From Cytophaga sp. FL35 (GTDB lineage Bacteria > Bacteroidota > Bacteroidia > Flavobacteriales > Flavobacteriaceae): a stretch of 64,000 nt of DNA. The DNA lies in contig NZ_JACSOH010000015.1 in NCBI RefSeq assembly GCF_014349235.1, positions 1 to 64,000 on the forward strand, read 5' to 3'. Of this stretch, positions 1 to 9,900 are shown one piece after another. Both the position numbers and the translations under genes were made by a program. Within the stretch, counting starts at the first letter, position 1. Every line of letters begins with the position of its first letter. Below the pieces are notes generated by a model. The model was not told where the DNA came from and searched no databases. It was given only the letters and a program-made list of their open reading frames with translations.

Positions 1-99
1 ATTTTACGAAGCCTTTTTTCTGCCTTTAGAAGGCAATCTGGGCGCTTCGACCGTCCCGAACAAGGTTCGGGATGCTCTATCCAGCTGAGCTACGCGACC
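1..99 (-). tRNA. Degenerate tRNA-like sequence (probable tRNA pseudogene)
   Basis: Read on the minus strand from 99, the first 27 bases form a normal tRNA 5' half: a seven-base acceptor strand GGTCGCG, TA, and a D-arm GCTC/GAGC. The next part is abnormal. The anticodon arm is TCCCG/CGGGA around a nine-base loop, and the two strands can pair for eight bases (TCCCGAAC/GTTCGGGA) leaving only CTT. A CGGTC variable loop and a GAAG/CTTC T-stem-like pair follow, but the T-loop lacks TTCGA and nothing complementary to GGTCGCG follows. I infer a disrupted tRNA, perhaps formerly tRNA-Arg. The 3' side may extend beyond the window edge. Confidence 0.4.
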
Positions 100-240
100 A
101 TTGTTCCCAATTTCAATTTAAAAACGCCATAAAAAGGACGTTTTTGAAATGTGCGTGCAAACTTACTAAAAATTCTAGATTTGAAAAGGGTAAACTACTA
201 ACTTTTTTATTTGTCTTGAAAACACCATTATCTCAGCTAT

Positions 241-2349
241 CTAACCCTTCTCCTGCAACAAAATTTCCAAAAGGGTAACCGCTATTTCGGAAATATTGGA
301 ACCGGGCCCAAAAATGGCCGTCGTTCCAGATTTTTTTAAGAACATATGGTCTTTCTTAGGGATGATTCCGCCAAGAATAACCTTAATATCAGACCTGTCA
401 TAAGTTTTTAGTTCTTTAATAAGTTCTGGCACTAAAGTAGTATGACCCCCGGCTAGAGAAGAAATTCCAATAAGGTGTACATCATTTTCAACAGCTTGTT
501 TCGCCACTTCATAAGGCGCTTGAAAAAGGGGGGCAATGTCCACATCAAAGCCCAAATCGACAAAACCGGTTGCTACCACCCTGGCTCCGCGATCATGACC
601 GTCTTGTCCCATTTTTGCGATTAGGATGCGTGGTCTTCTACCATCTTGCAATGCAAAATCGTCTGATAACTGTTTTGCTTTTTGAAAACTGATTTGCTCT
701 TGGCTTTCTTTTGAATACACCCCGGTAATAGTTAGATGTTGAGCCTGATACCTTCCAAAGGCCTTTTCCAAGGCCATGCTTATCTCTCCTAAGGTCGCTC
801 TCGCCCTTGCGGCTTCTACGGATAAAGCTACTAAATTCTCCGAGGTGAATCCGGTACGTTTTTCTGAGTTCAGTTTTCGGGCGCTTTCCGTAATTCTATT
901 CAAAATTTTCTCCACTTCATTAGCATCCCTTGTTTGCTTTACGGCCTGTAATCTTGCTACCTGTTTATTTCTTACGGTATCGTTATTTATTTGGAGGATT
1001 TCAAGTTCATCTTTTTGGTGGAGTCGAAAGTTATTTACACCAACAATAATATCCTTTCCATTATCGATTCTGGCTTGTTTAAGAGCGGCTGTTTCCTCAA
1101 TTCTTCTTTTTGGAAGTCCGGATACAATAGCCTTGGTCATTCCGGCCATTGCGTCAATTTCCTCCAGAAGTGCCCAAGCCTTTTGTGTTAATTCATGCGT
1201 TAGTTTTTCAAGATATAAGCTTCCGGCCCAGGGATCCACGGTTTTGGTAAAGCCTGTTTCGTGTTGAAGAATGAGCTGGGTATCCCTAGCAATTTTGGCA
1301 CTGAAGTCGGTAGGTAGGGCAATGGCTTCGTCCAAGGCATTGGTGTGCAGGCTTTGAGTACCGCCCAAAACGGCCGCGGTAGCTTCAATGGAGGTTCGGG
1401 CAATGTTGTTAAAGGGGTCTTGTTCGGTAAGACTCCATCCACTGGTTTGGCAGTGTGCCCTTAACATCAGGGACTTTTCATTTTTTGGATTGAACTGCTT
1501 TATAAGGGTCGCCCACAATAACCGACCGGCCCTCATTTTCGCAATTTCTTTAAAGTGGTCCATTCCTATACCCCAAAAAAAGGAAATCCGCGGAGCGAAT
1601 TCATCAATATCCAATCCGGCAGCAATTCCAGTTTTAACATACTCCAGACCATCTGCCAAGGTATAGGCCAATTCCTGTTCAGCGGTGGCCCCCGCTTCGT
1701 GCATATGATATCCGGACACGCTAATTCCGTTATAGTTGGGCATCAACTTGCTAGTGTAGAGTAAAATTTCGGCGACTATTTGCATCGATGCCCCTGGAGG
1801 ATAGATGTAGGTGTTGCGTACCATAAATTCTTTAAGAATATCATTTTGGATGGTTCCCTTCAACTTTTCCGGAGAAAAACCTTGTTCTTCAGCAGCTACG
1901 ATGTAAAAGGCCAAAATAGGCAAGACCGCACCGTTCATGGTCATGGAAACGGACATTTGGTCCAGAGGAATGTTCTTGAAGAGAATTTTCATGTCCTCCA
2001 CCGTATCTATGGCCACCCCTGCCTTTCCCACATCTCCGGTCACACGCTCGTGGTCACTGTCATAACCTCTATGGGTGGCTAGATCAAAAGCAATGGAAAG
2101 ACCTTTTTGCCCTTCCTTCAGGTTTTTTAGGTAGAATATATTGCTCTCTTCGGCGGTGGAAAACCCTGCATATTGTCTAATGGTCCAAGGCTTGGTTAGG
2201 TACATAGAAGTATAGGGGCCCCGTAGATAGGGAGGAAAACCTGCTCCAAAGTCCAGATGTTCCCATTGTTGATCTCTGTTGACGGAACTTCTCTTTTCAC
2301 CTTTTAAAGGTTCTAAGGATATATCTTGTATGTTCTTTCTTGTTTTCAA
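241..2349 (-). CDS. mutB: Methylmalonyl-CoA mutase, large (catalytic) subunit
   Basis: Adenosylcobalamin-dependent isomerase interconverting succinyl-CoA and (R)-methylmalonyl-CoA in the propionate/odd-chain and branched amino acid pathway, cytoplasmic. The 702 residues match the catalytic subunit: an N-terminal substrate-binding TIM barrel (with RGPYTSMY and the [15 protein letters not shown] segment) and a C-terminal B12-binding domain with the DGHDRG cobalt-ligand motif at about residues 582-587, followed by the SSLAGGH and GGIIP segments. It starts 15 bases after the stop of the small-subunit gene, so the two are surely co-transcribed and form the heterodimer. The reading frame is intact and the length is normal. 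Confidence 0.97.
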   Translation of the reverse strand: MKTRKNIQDISLEPLKGEKRSSVNRDQQWEHLDFGAGFPPYLRGPYTSMYLTKPWTIRQYAGFSTAEESNIFYLKNLKEGQKGLSIAFDLATHRGYDSDHERVTGDVGKAGVAIDTVEDMKILFKNIPLDQMSVSMTMNGAVLPILAFYIVAAEEQGFSPEKLKGTIQNDILKEFMVRNTYIYPPGASMQIVAEILLYTSKLMPNYNGISVSGYHMHEAGATAEQELAYTLADGLEYVKTGIAAGLDIDEFAPRISFFWGIGMDHFKEIAKMRAGRLLWATLIKQFNPKNEKSLMLRAHCQTSGWSLTEQDPFNNIARTSIEATAAVLGGTQSLHTNALDEAIALPTDFSAKIARDTQLILQHETGFTKTVDPWAGSLYLEKLTHELTQKAWALLEEIDAMAGMTKAIVSGLPKRRIEETAALKQARIDNGKDIIVGVNNFRLHQKDELEILQINNDTVRNKQVARLQAVKQTRDANEVEKILNRITESARKLNSEKRTGFTSENLVALSVEAARARATLGEISMALEKAFGRYQAQHLTITGVYSKESQEQISFQKAKQLSDDFALQDGRRPRILIAKMGQDGHDRGARVVATGFVDLGFDVDIAPLFQAPYEVAKQAVENDVHLIGISSLAGGHTTLVPELIKELKTYDRSDIKVILGGIIPKKDHMFLKKSGTTAIFGPGSNISEIAVTLLEILLQEKG

Positions 2350-2364
2350 ATGAGATTGCGCGGT

Positions 2365-3750
2365 TTAAATCGTGGGTTTCCAGCCTTCTTGTTTCAATTT
2401 GGCAAGTTCCCATTTTTCAGCGAGTCTTATGGGTAGTAAGGGTTCCGTCAATGTTTTTCTGGGATTGGGGTTTCTAAATGGGCTTGTCTCCATTTTATCG
2501 AACATCCTTTCCGTGGTATCCATAAATTCATTGCTTCCAACCAAAATATGCTCTTGCTGGTCAAAAAGACGTTGTTGCTTTTGGGCACTTTCTTTTATTT
2601 TTCGTTGAAGGGTGCCTGTAACCAATTGTTTAATAAGTCCTCCACCCGCTTCTATCTGTTTAAAAAGTTGTAGGGCCTTTTGGGATAGCTGCTCGGTGAG
2701 GCTGTGAATGTAATACGTCCCGTTGACAGGGGGGGGCACCTCGTTTAAGTAGCTTTCATGTTGGAGCATCAAAAGCTGATTGATGGCCAAACCATCTGAG
2801 TGGTCATTCTTTCTTCGGAATAAAAAATCATAGGGTTGCGGACAAATGGTATTGGCACCCCCGTTAATGGCGGACATATGCTCCAATGATGTGCGCACCA
2901 TGTTGTTATGGTGACTGTAAAGGGTCTTGTTTCTTCGGGAAGGTTGGGTGATGATATGACAATCTGTGGACAAATTATACTCTTTTGCAATTAGCGCCCA
3001 AAGAATCCGGATGGCTCTTAGCTTGGCAATTTCAAAAAAATAGTTTCCGCCAATAGCAACCTTAAAAACAGGAAATTCTACCAGTTTGGGGTCTAAATGC
3101 TGTAGGTATTCAAATGCATGGGCCGTAGAATAAGCTAATTCCTGAACAATATTCGCACCTGCATTCTGGTATGTGGTGGCGTCTATGAGGATAGTGTTTT
3201 TGAAGCTTAATTCCTTGAATTTAGTCGCTAGTTTTTCTGTTTGTGCGATATCTTTATGCTGATTTTCAAACCAGTTCCCTGTTTGGACCAATTGTGAAAT
3301 AGGGTCTAATAAGATGGAAAATGATGACATCTTGCTATTAAACATCAAAGTATCTTTGAGCAGGAATTCAATGGAGGTTAGCGAGCCCTGTAAAAAGAAA
3401 TTGGTGTCATTTTCCAATATCTCATCTATTGATAATTCCCCTTTTTCTAGGTGAAGTATAAAGCTATTTACTCCGAGCTTCTGTTTTTTGGAGATATTTA
3501 GGAGAGCGTTGTCTTTTCCATGGATGTTGACCGCAATGTTCCAAACTAATTTTATTTGATTGGAGTCCGCTAGGTTTTGGCTAGAGCTATCCGGATGATA
3601 AAATGGTTTTACCTTTATTCCCTCAAGCGACTCCCAAACCATTTTTTCATTGTAATCTTCCCCCTGTAGCTCATATTGGATCTTTTGCTTCCATTGTTTT
3701 TCTGGTAGGGGAGGAAAGGAAGAGGGTTGGGTAAACGGTTTTTTCATCAA
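2365..3750 (-). CDS. mutA: Methylmalonyl-CoA mutase, small subunit
   Basis: Non-catalytic partner of the heterodimeric mutase. At 461 residues it keeps a divergent mutase barrel (for example the YQNAGANIVQELAYSTAHAFEYL and RIAILWALIAKEYN-like helices) but has no DxHxxG B12-binding domain, as expected for small subunits that stabilise the catalytic chain. It is the first gene of a two-gene minus-strand operon. The ATG at 3750 is followed by a hydrophilic N-terminus that fits the family. No other propionate-pathway gene (epimerase, MeaB) lies in the window. Confidence 0.93.
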   Translation of the reverse strand: MMKKPFTQPSSFPPLPEKQWKQKIQYELQGEDYNEKMVWESLEGIKVKPFYHPDSSSQNLADSNQIKLVWNIAVNIHGKDNALLNISKKQKLGVNSFILHLEKGELSIDEILENDTNFFLQGSLTSIEFLLKDTLMFNSKMSSFSILLDPISQLVQTGNWFENQHKDIAQTEKLATKFKELSFKNTILIDATTYQNAGANIVQELAYSTAHAFEYLQHLDPKLVEFPVFKVAIGGNYFFEIAKLRAIRILWALIAKEYNLSTDCHIITQPSRRNKTLYSHHNNMVRTSLEHMSAINGGANTICPQPYDFLFRRKNDHSDGLAINQLLMLQHESYLNEVPPPVNGTYYIHSLTEQLSQKALQLFKQIEAGGGLIKQLVTGTLQRKIKESAQKQQRLFDQQEHILVGSNEFMDTTERMFDKMETSPFRNPNPRKTLTEPLLPIRLAEKWELAKLKQEGWKPTI

Positions 3751-4227
3751 AGGGACTTGATTTAACTATTAGAAGTATCTTAAGGTAAGAAAATCCTTCA
3801 ACACTTGCCAATAACCTATTTTTTACGGCGCTTAATCTAAGAAAAGATTGAATTTTAGCTCGCTGAAAAACAATACTTTAAATTCGGGCTGATTAAATGA
3901 AATTTCATGGAAGGTTTAGCTTTTTATAAAGTCTTTAATCTGTTAAAAATGGAGGAAATTGCTATCAAATATGACATAAATTCAAAAGATTATCTGTTTT
4001 TTTAAAGAATAATTTCAGCTTTTTAATGCTTGGCTATCTATATTCGCTGTTGTAATAGCGATTGGGTTTTTATAGTTCTTTTAAGGTGGTGTTTGTGGAT
4101 AAATGTACGCAAATGAATTTTGCTCCAATTACAGTTTTGAATAGAGTTAAAAGTTATTGTTTAAATCGCATATTTAATGTAGTTCAATTATATATTCCGT
4201 GAGCCTTAGTGTGTTACGCAAAAATAA
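3751..4227. other. Intergenic region between the divergent mutase operon and sugar-transferase gene
   Basis: About 480 bases of very AT-rich DNA between divergent genes, so it should hold promoters for both. I could not find a convincing TAnnTTTG/TTG pair for either. A 32-residue ORF (3907-4005, plus) is present but has no supporting feature. Confidence 0.4.
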
Positions 4228-5580
4228 ATGAGACTTAAAGGATCATCATTCATTATACCTATTTCGATAATTGTCCATTTGGCAATTATTAATGGCGTGT
4301 TGTTCATTTTCACTTCTGAAACCTACCTACAAGGGCTAAACGCACTTTATTATAACTTTTCGTGGTTGTTAATAACCAATGCTTTGGATTTTTATCCTAC
4401 CAAACGTAAGGAGACCTTTTTTACCAACATACATAAGATGTTCAATCTGTACACTTTGTTCGGGTTGTCTTATTTCGCCATTTTTGGTTTTGGTTCTGCA
4501 ACCAAAGTTTCAACGGTTTTTCACGTTAAACTATTATTACTTATTTATCTATTGCTCACATTTTATCGAATCGCCTTTTATTGGTCGATTCGTCGCTACC
4601 GTGTTCGCGGTGGCAACTTTGTGAATGTGTTGGCCATTGGTCGCGACAAGAATCTAAAAAAAGTAAGAAAGGTATTTGATGATCCCTATTTGGGCTACCG
4701 CTACAAGGGCTTTTTTGATGACAGTCCTTCGAAAAGTCCCACCTACTTAGGTAAAATAGAGCAATCTTTTGAGTATATAACAAAAAATGATATTGATGAA
4801 GTGTACTGTTTGGCCTCTAAGTTTACGTAGTATGATTTACAGAAGCTAATTGACTTTGCAGATAATAACATGATCAAGCTGAAGGTTATACCCGATAACA
4901 AAGAGGTATTTACCCGGGCCATGAGTCTAGAGATGTTCGACGAGATTCCTGTTCTCAATTTTAGGCGTCACCCTTTGGATACAGATTATGCTAGGTTGGT
5001 AAAGAGGATTTTCGATATTATTTTTTCTTCCTTAGTTATTATATTCTTACTAAGTTGGTTGGTCCCTTTAATGTTTATCTTAATAAAATCTGAGTCTCCA
5101 GGATCTTTGTTTTTTAAGCAAAAAAGGCATGGATACAAGAAGAAAGTGTTCTGGTGTTACAAGTTTCGGTCGATGGCACAAAATGCGGATTCCGATTCCA
5201 AGATGGCCACCAAAAATGACATGCGCATCACCAGAATAGGGAAATTTATTAGAAGAACGAGTATTGATGAATTGCCGCAGTTTATCAATGTGTTTTTGGG
5301 CGATATGAGCGTAGTAGGTCCTAGGCCCCATATGGAGTTACAAACTGAGGGATATCAAGTATCCGTGGATAAGTATTTGGTTCGGCATTTTGTAAAACCT
5401 GGTATTACCGGTTTAGCGCAGGTGCGGGGTTACCGAGGAGAAGTGGAGACCAAAAGCGATATCCTTAACCGCATTCGATTAGATGTATTGTATGTTGAAC
5501 GCTGGTCCCTTGGTTTAGACTTGCAAATTATTTACAGTACGGTACACAATGTTTTTGCTGGCGAAGAAAAGGCATATTAA
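4228..5580 (+). pseudogene. Undecaprenyl-phosphate sugar phosphotransferase (WcaJ/WbaP type), interrupted by an in-frame TAG
   Basis: Initiating transferase that moves a sugar-1-phosphate onto undecaprenyl phosphate at the inner membrane. Residues 1-200 give the N-terminal membrane helices and the CoA-binding-like fold; residues from 4870 on give the catalytic domain with a membrane helix, the KFRSM, IRRTSIDELPQ, VVGPRPH and KPGITGLAQV motifs. Both parts are in the same frame, separated only by TAG at 4828-4830, so the whole would be 450 residues, normal for the family. Either the gene is dead or translation restarts at the ATG at 4870, which would give a 236-residue protein with the entire catalytic core. 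A sequencing error is possible too. The gene is followed by a terminator hairpin. Confidence 0.85.
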
Positions 5581-5604
5581 CAACGTTTTTTGGTTTTTTT
5601 AGAT

Positions 5605-5632
5605 ATCACAGTATCTGTGATTTATTTTTATT
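5605..5632 (+). terminator. Rho-independent terminator after the sugar transferase
   Basis: ATCACAG-TAT-CTGTGAT forms a perfect seven-base-pair stem with a three-base loop, followed by a T-rich tract. It lies 25 bases after the transferase stop and separates it from the glycosidase gene. Confidence 0.7.
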
Positions 5633-5699
5633 AGAATAGTCTAGACTGCCCCCCTTTCTGTTTTAGACAAGCGATTATGTATTATTTAATCCTATCTTA

Positions 5700-6995
5700 A
5701 TGGGCAACTACAAAACAACTCTTAAATTTATCTTTATTATTACAATCTTCTTTGGATGTTCCCAAACTTCACAAAGAAAAGAGAATCCTAAAGTATTTGT
5801 TGAAAATACCCAGTCAGGCCAACAGTTGAAAAGAAACGGAGCTCCTTTTTTCGTAAAAGGCGCGAGTGGGAATGGTCATTTTGATGAACTCAAAAAAAAT
5901 GGAGCAAATACTGTTCGTCTATATGACACAATTAATTTGGCGGCTAAATTAGATAAGTTGGATAGCCTTGGCTTAGCTGCTGTGGTTGATATACACCTAC
6001 CTCGATATAACGGTGTGGACGAAACGTTTTATGGTAATACCATTAAAACTGAAAAATTTAAACAGGATATTAAAGAATTAGTAAATCGATATAAAAATCA
6101 TTCTGCCTTACTGTTTTGGATGCTGGGAAATGAAGTCTATTATCCAACATATCTAGAAAATCCGTTTATTAAATTGTTCAATGAATTAATAGAGGTTATT
6201 CATATCGAAGACCCAGATCATCCTGTAAGTACCACAGTCTCTTCTTCTGGATTGAGAAAGCTACCTTTCATTTGGTGGCAAAGTGGTGATTTGGATTTTA
6301 TATCCATAAATAATTTTGGTTCGTTGCATGAATTCGAAGAACGAAAGAAGCTATTGTTCTTTTGGTCCAAGCCTTATCTAATTTCAGAATGGGGAATACA
6401 TGGACCTTGGGAAGCAAATAGAACTCTATGGGATGCGCCTATTGAGATATCGAGTACTCAAAAAGCATCCATTTACCGTGAGAATTACCAAAACTATTTA
6501 TTAGACGTAGATGATTCCCGTTATCTGGGAAATTTAGTCTTCTATTGGGGGCAAAAACAAGAGAGGACACATACGTGGTTTAGTTTATTTAATCGGGAAG
6601 GCAAAAGGACAGAAGTGGTACATGAACTTGGCCAATTATGGACGGGAGAAAAAAGTGTGTTTGATGGAGTGCAGATAAAATCATTTGAGATTGATGGTAA
6701 AACGGCAATGGAAAGTGTAATGCTACTGTCGGGTAATTCTTATACTGTAAAAATGGCCATCAATAAACCTTTAGGGCAATGTAGCGTTAAGTGGGAATTA
6801 AAAAGGGAAAACTGGAATATCAGGCCACATGATATGGAAGAAGAACCAGCTAGTTTATTGGGACCTATCGTTAATCAAAATGATGTATTAACTATTGTGG
6901 CACCCAAAGAGTTTGGCCCTTATAGAATATATGTAGAGATTGAAGATGACAATGAAAATATCGCTACTGCCAATATCCCATTTTACGTTTTATAA
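5700..6995 (+). CDS. Lipoprotein glycosidase, clan GH-A TIM barrel with C-terminal Ig-like domain
   Basis: A 431-residue exported protein. The N-terminus has a hydrophobic segment ending in FFGC, a lipobox, so it should be membrane-anchored. The next roughly 250 residues form a (beta/alpha)8 barrel like the catalytic part of GH2-type enzymes: MLGNEVYY supplies the likely acid/base Glu (about residue 144) and ISEWGIHGPW the likely nucleophile Glu (about 230). The last 100 residues look like an Ig-like domain. The stop is three bases before the start of the synthase fusion, so the two are co-expressed. I infer that it trims or releases the glycan made by that synthase. Substrate is unknown. Confidence 0.8.
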   Translation: MGNYKTTLKFIFIITIFFGCSQTSQRKENPKVFVENTQSGQQLKRNGAPFFVKGASGNGHFDELKKNGANTVRLYDTINLAAKLDKLDSLGLAAVVDIHLPRYNGVDETFYGNTIKTEKFKQDIKELVNRYKNHSALLFWMLGNEVYYPTYLENPFIKLFNELIEVIHIEDPDHPVSTTVSSSGLRKLPFIWWQSGDLDFISINNFGSLHEFEERKKLLFFWSKPYLISEWGIHGPWEANRTLWDAPIEISSTQKASIYRENYQNYLLDVDDSRYLGNLVFYWGQKQERTHTWFSLFNREGKRTEVVHELGQLWTGEKSVFDGVQIKSFEIDGKTAMESVMLLSGNSYTVKMAINKPLGQCSVKWELKRENWNIRPHDMEEEPASLLGPIVNQNDVLTIVAPKEFGPYRIYVEIEDDNENIATANIPFYVL

Positions 6996-6998
6996 ATA

Positions 6999-9900
6999 AT
7001 GGATAAAAAGAATTATTATACCATAAAATCTCCGAGTAGAAGAGAGTCCATTATCATAAGACTAATGATTATCGTCGGGGTTTTAAGTTTGATTGTGTTT
7101 TTTGGGTATTTCTTTAATCCTGATCATATTGGATATGTGCCCCTCTTTGTTCTATTGGCATTTGTTTTCATATACGGTGCATGGAGAAAATTATATCTAT
7201 GGTACCATTATTTTAGTATTAAGGTGCCCCAACGTCCATCTTCAGAAAAACCTTGGAAAGTAGATATTCTTACAACCTATTTCCCTGGGGAACCCTATGA
7301 TATGATTCTAAATACTTTAAAAGCTATCCAGAATATATCTTATCCCCACACTACTTATTTGTGCGATGAGGGCAATGACGCCTATTTAATCGAAGAGTGT
7401 AAAAAACTAGGAATAATACATGTAACCCGCCACAATCGGGTCAATGCCAAAGCAGGCAACATTAATAATGCCTTAAAACAGGCAACTGGGGAAATTTGTG
7501 TCATTTTAGATCCTGACCATATACCAAACTCCAATTTTTTAGATAGGGTACTTCCTTACTTCGAAGATGATAAGATAGGCTTTGTACAGATTGTACAGGG
7601 TTACTATAATAAATATGAGACTTTAGTGGCTAGGGGAGCGGCTGAACAGACCTTTCAATTTTATGGACCTATGATGATGTGCATGAATAGTTATGGTACG
7701 GTCAATGCCATTGGTGCCAATTGTACTTTTAGAAGAAAGGCACTGGATAGTATTGGGGGGCATGCACCAGGTTTGGCGGAAGATATGCATACTGCCATGC
7801 TGTTACATTCTAAAAGCTGGAAATCCGTTTATGTACCGGAGTTTTTAGCCAAAGGGCTGGTTCCCGCTGATATAACATCTTATTATAAACAGCAACTAAA
7901 ATGGTCTAGGGGAACATTTGAATTACTCTATACCGTATATCCTAAACTATTTAAGAAATTCTCCTTGAGACAGAAAATTCATTATGCCCTAATGCCTTTT
8001 CATTATTTCATTGGTTTTATCTATCTCCTTAGTTTTCTAATTCCAATTCTTAGTTTATTGCTTGCAAAAATGCCGTGGACAGGGAATATTCTAGAGTTTA
8101 TAGCCATGAGTACTCCTGTTTTTTTGAGTGGCTTGCTCATTCGTACCTATATACAGAAATGGGTCATAGAAGAGAATGAACGAGGATTTCACGTGATAGG
8201 GGGCATATTACAGATTGTTTCTTGGTGGATTTATCTATTGGGTATCATCTATACTCTGGTGAGAAAAAAAATTCCTTATTTGCCTACCCCAAAAGATGAA
8301 CAAAGTTATGTGAATTTTACTTTACTGGTGCCTAATTTGATAATCGCTGTTCTTTCAATAGGTGCAGTGATTTATGGGTTGAACAAAGACCTGACACCAT
8401 TTAGTTTAGTGATGTCTTTTTTTGCCTTACTTAATGCTTTGTTTATGTTCTTTAGTTTCTACTTGTCCTCTAGTAGTACCAACCGGAATAAAATATTGAG
8501 AAATAATTTAAGGGAGAAAACGGTTAATCAATTAAGTCAAGTAAAAAGAAATTTTAGGAATATTACCAACTTCATTTTTGTAAACATTAGAATTTTGGCT
8601 CTCCCTCTATTGGTACTCGGAATTTTAGGCAGCGTTTTTATGCTAAGAAGCATGAATAGAAATGAATGGGAAACTATAAGCTCCAAGAATACCGAAGTCA
8701 AAGACTTTAGATATTTAGGCATTTTTCAACCTGAGGAAGATAATGGACTATCTAGTCTAACGACAATAGACAGTATTGAAAATACTGCTGGGTTAAAATT
8801 TAATTTAGTGTCAGTGTATTCCGCTTGGAATAATCAAAATGACAGTCTGCTTGAGAGCACTTTGACCGAAATTATAGATAGAGGTTACACACCTCTTTTG
8901 ACATGGGAACCTTGGTCCAGTTTAATGGAGCAAAAGGATTCTATTTCAGATTTGGGAAAGGAAAATAAAGTTTTATTTCATACGGTCCATGGAGTCTTTG
9001 ATAATTATATACGTAAAACAGCCAATCTTCTAAAAAATACTGGTAGCAGTGTATTTCTTAGGTTCGCCCATGAATTCGATAATCCATATTATCCTTGGTC
9101 AAATTCTGGTAAGAATACAAATGAGGATTTTATCGCTGCCTGGAAACACATCCATCATATATTTAGGGAAGAAGGGGCACACAATGTTCTATGGGTTTGG
9201 AACCCATGGAAAAGTACTGATGCCTTTGATTATTACCCTGGCGAACTTTATGTGGATTGGTTAGGTCTTAATATTTTGGATTATGGACCATATAATAAGG
9301 GGGGTAAGCATTATTCATTTAATGAATTATATGCCCCATTTGAAGAATTACAGCAAAAAATTGACAAGCCGGTACTGTTGAGCGAATTTGGGTCCGTTAA
9401 TGAAAAAGGAGCCCAAACAAACTGGATAAAGAAAGCATTTAAAATAATTGACCAAACTGATAGTGAAATTAAGGGGTTGGTTTTTTTTAATTCTAAGGTC
9501 GATAACAATTTGCCCACTAGTTACTCAGGCTTAGAACAAAGATTGGACTGGTCAGTTAATTTTTCAAAATTGGGCAGTGATACGTTGGTCGTCGAGTCTG
9601 CAGACCGTTCTTCAAAAGCAAGTGACACGAAATTTTTAAAAAATCACAATAAGAAAGTTATTTTAGAAAATGGGCTAAGAGGTGTAGTTTACAATAAGGC
9701 TGATAACTGGCGCAAAAATAGATACACCCCCTCGAAAGATATATTGGAAAAGGATTTTGGGATGATGAAAGAATTGGGTGTTGATTTCATAAGTGTCCAG
9801 CCTTCAAAGATTTATGAGCATAACCTTATGAAATATGCTAAAATTGCTGGATTAAAGGTTTTATACAATTTTCAAATTCCAAATGATATTGATTTTTTGG

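Noticed and set aside
12-36. Terminator hairpin (TGCCTT/AAGGCA) near the window start
   Set aside because: The stem is perfect but the T-run lies before it on the plus strand and an A-run follows on the minus strand, so it does not have terminator polarity for the mutase or tRNA direction.
72-278. 68-residue plus-strand ORF overlapping the tRNA-like sequence
   Set aside because: It runs across the tRNA remnant and the end of the mutase gene and shows no protein features.
776-1267. 163-residue plus-strand ORF inside the mutase gene
   Set aside because: It is antisense to a well-supported catalytic subunit and its translation shows no domain, only Ser- and Leu-rich shadow sequence.
3907-4005. 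32-residue ORF in the gap upstream of the sugar transferase
   Set aside because: Short, no family match I know, no promoter or start signal to support it.
4828-4830. TAG as pyrrolysine or other recoding
   Set aside because: No pyrrolysine genes or recoding structure are visible, and relatives of this family have an ordinary residue here; a nonsense mutation or reading error is simpler.
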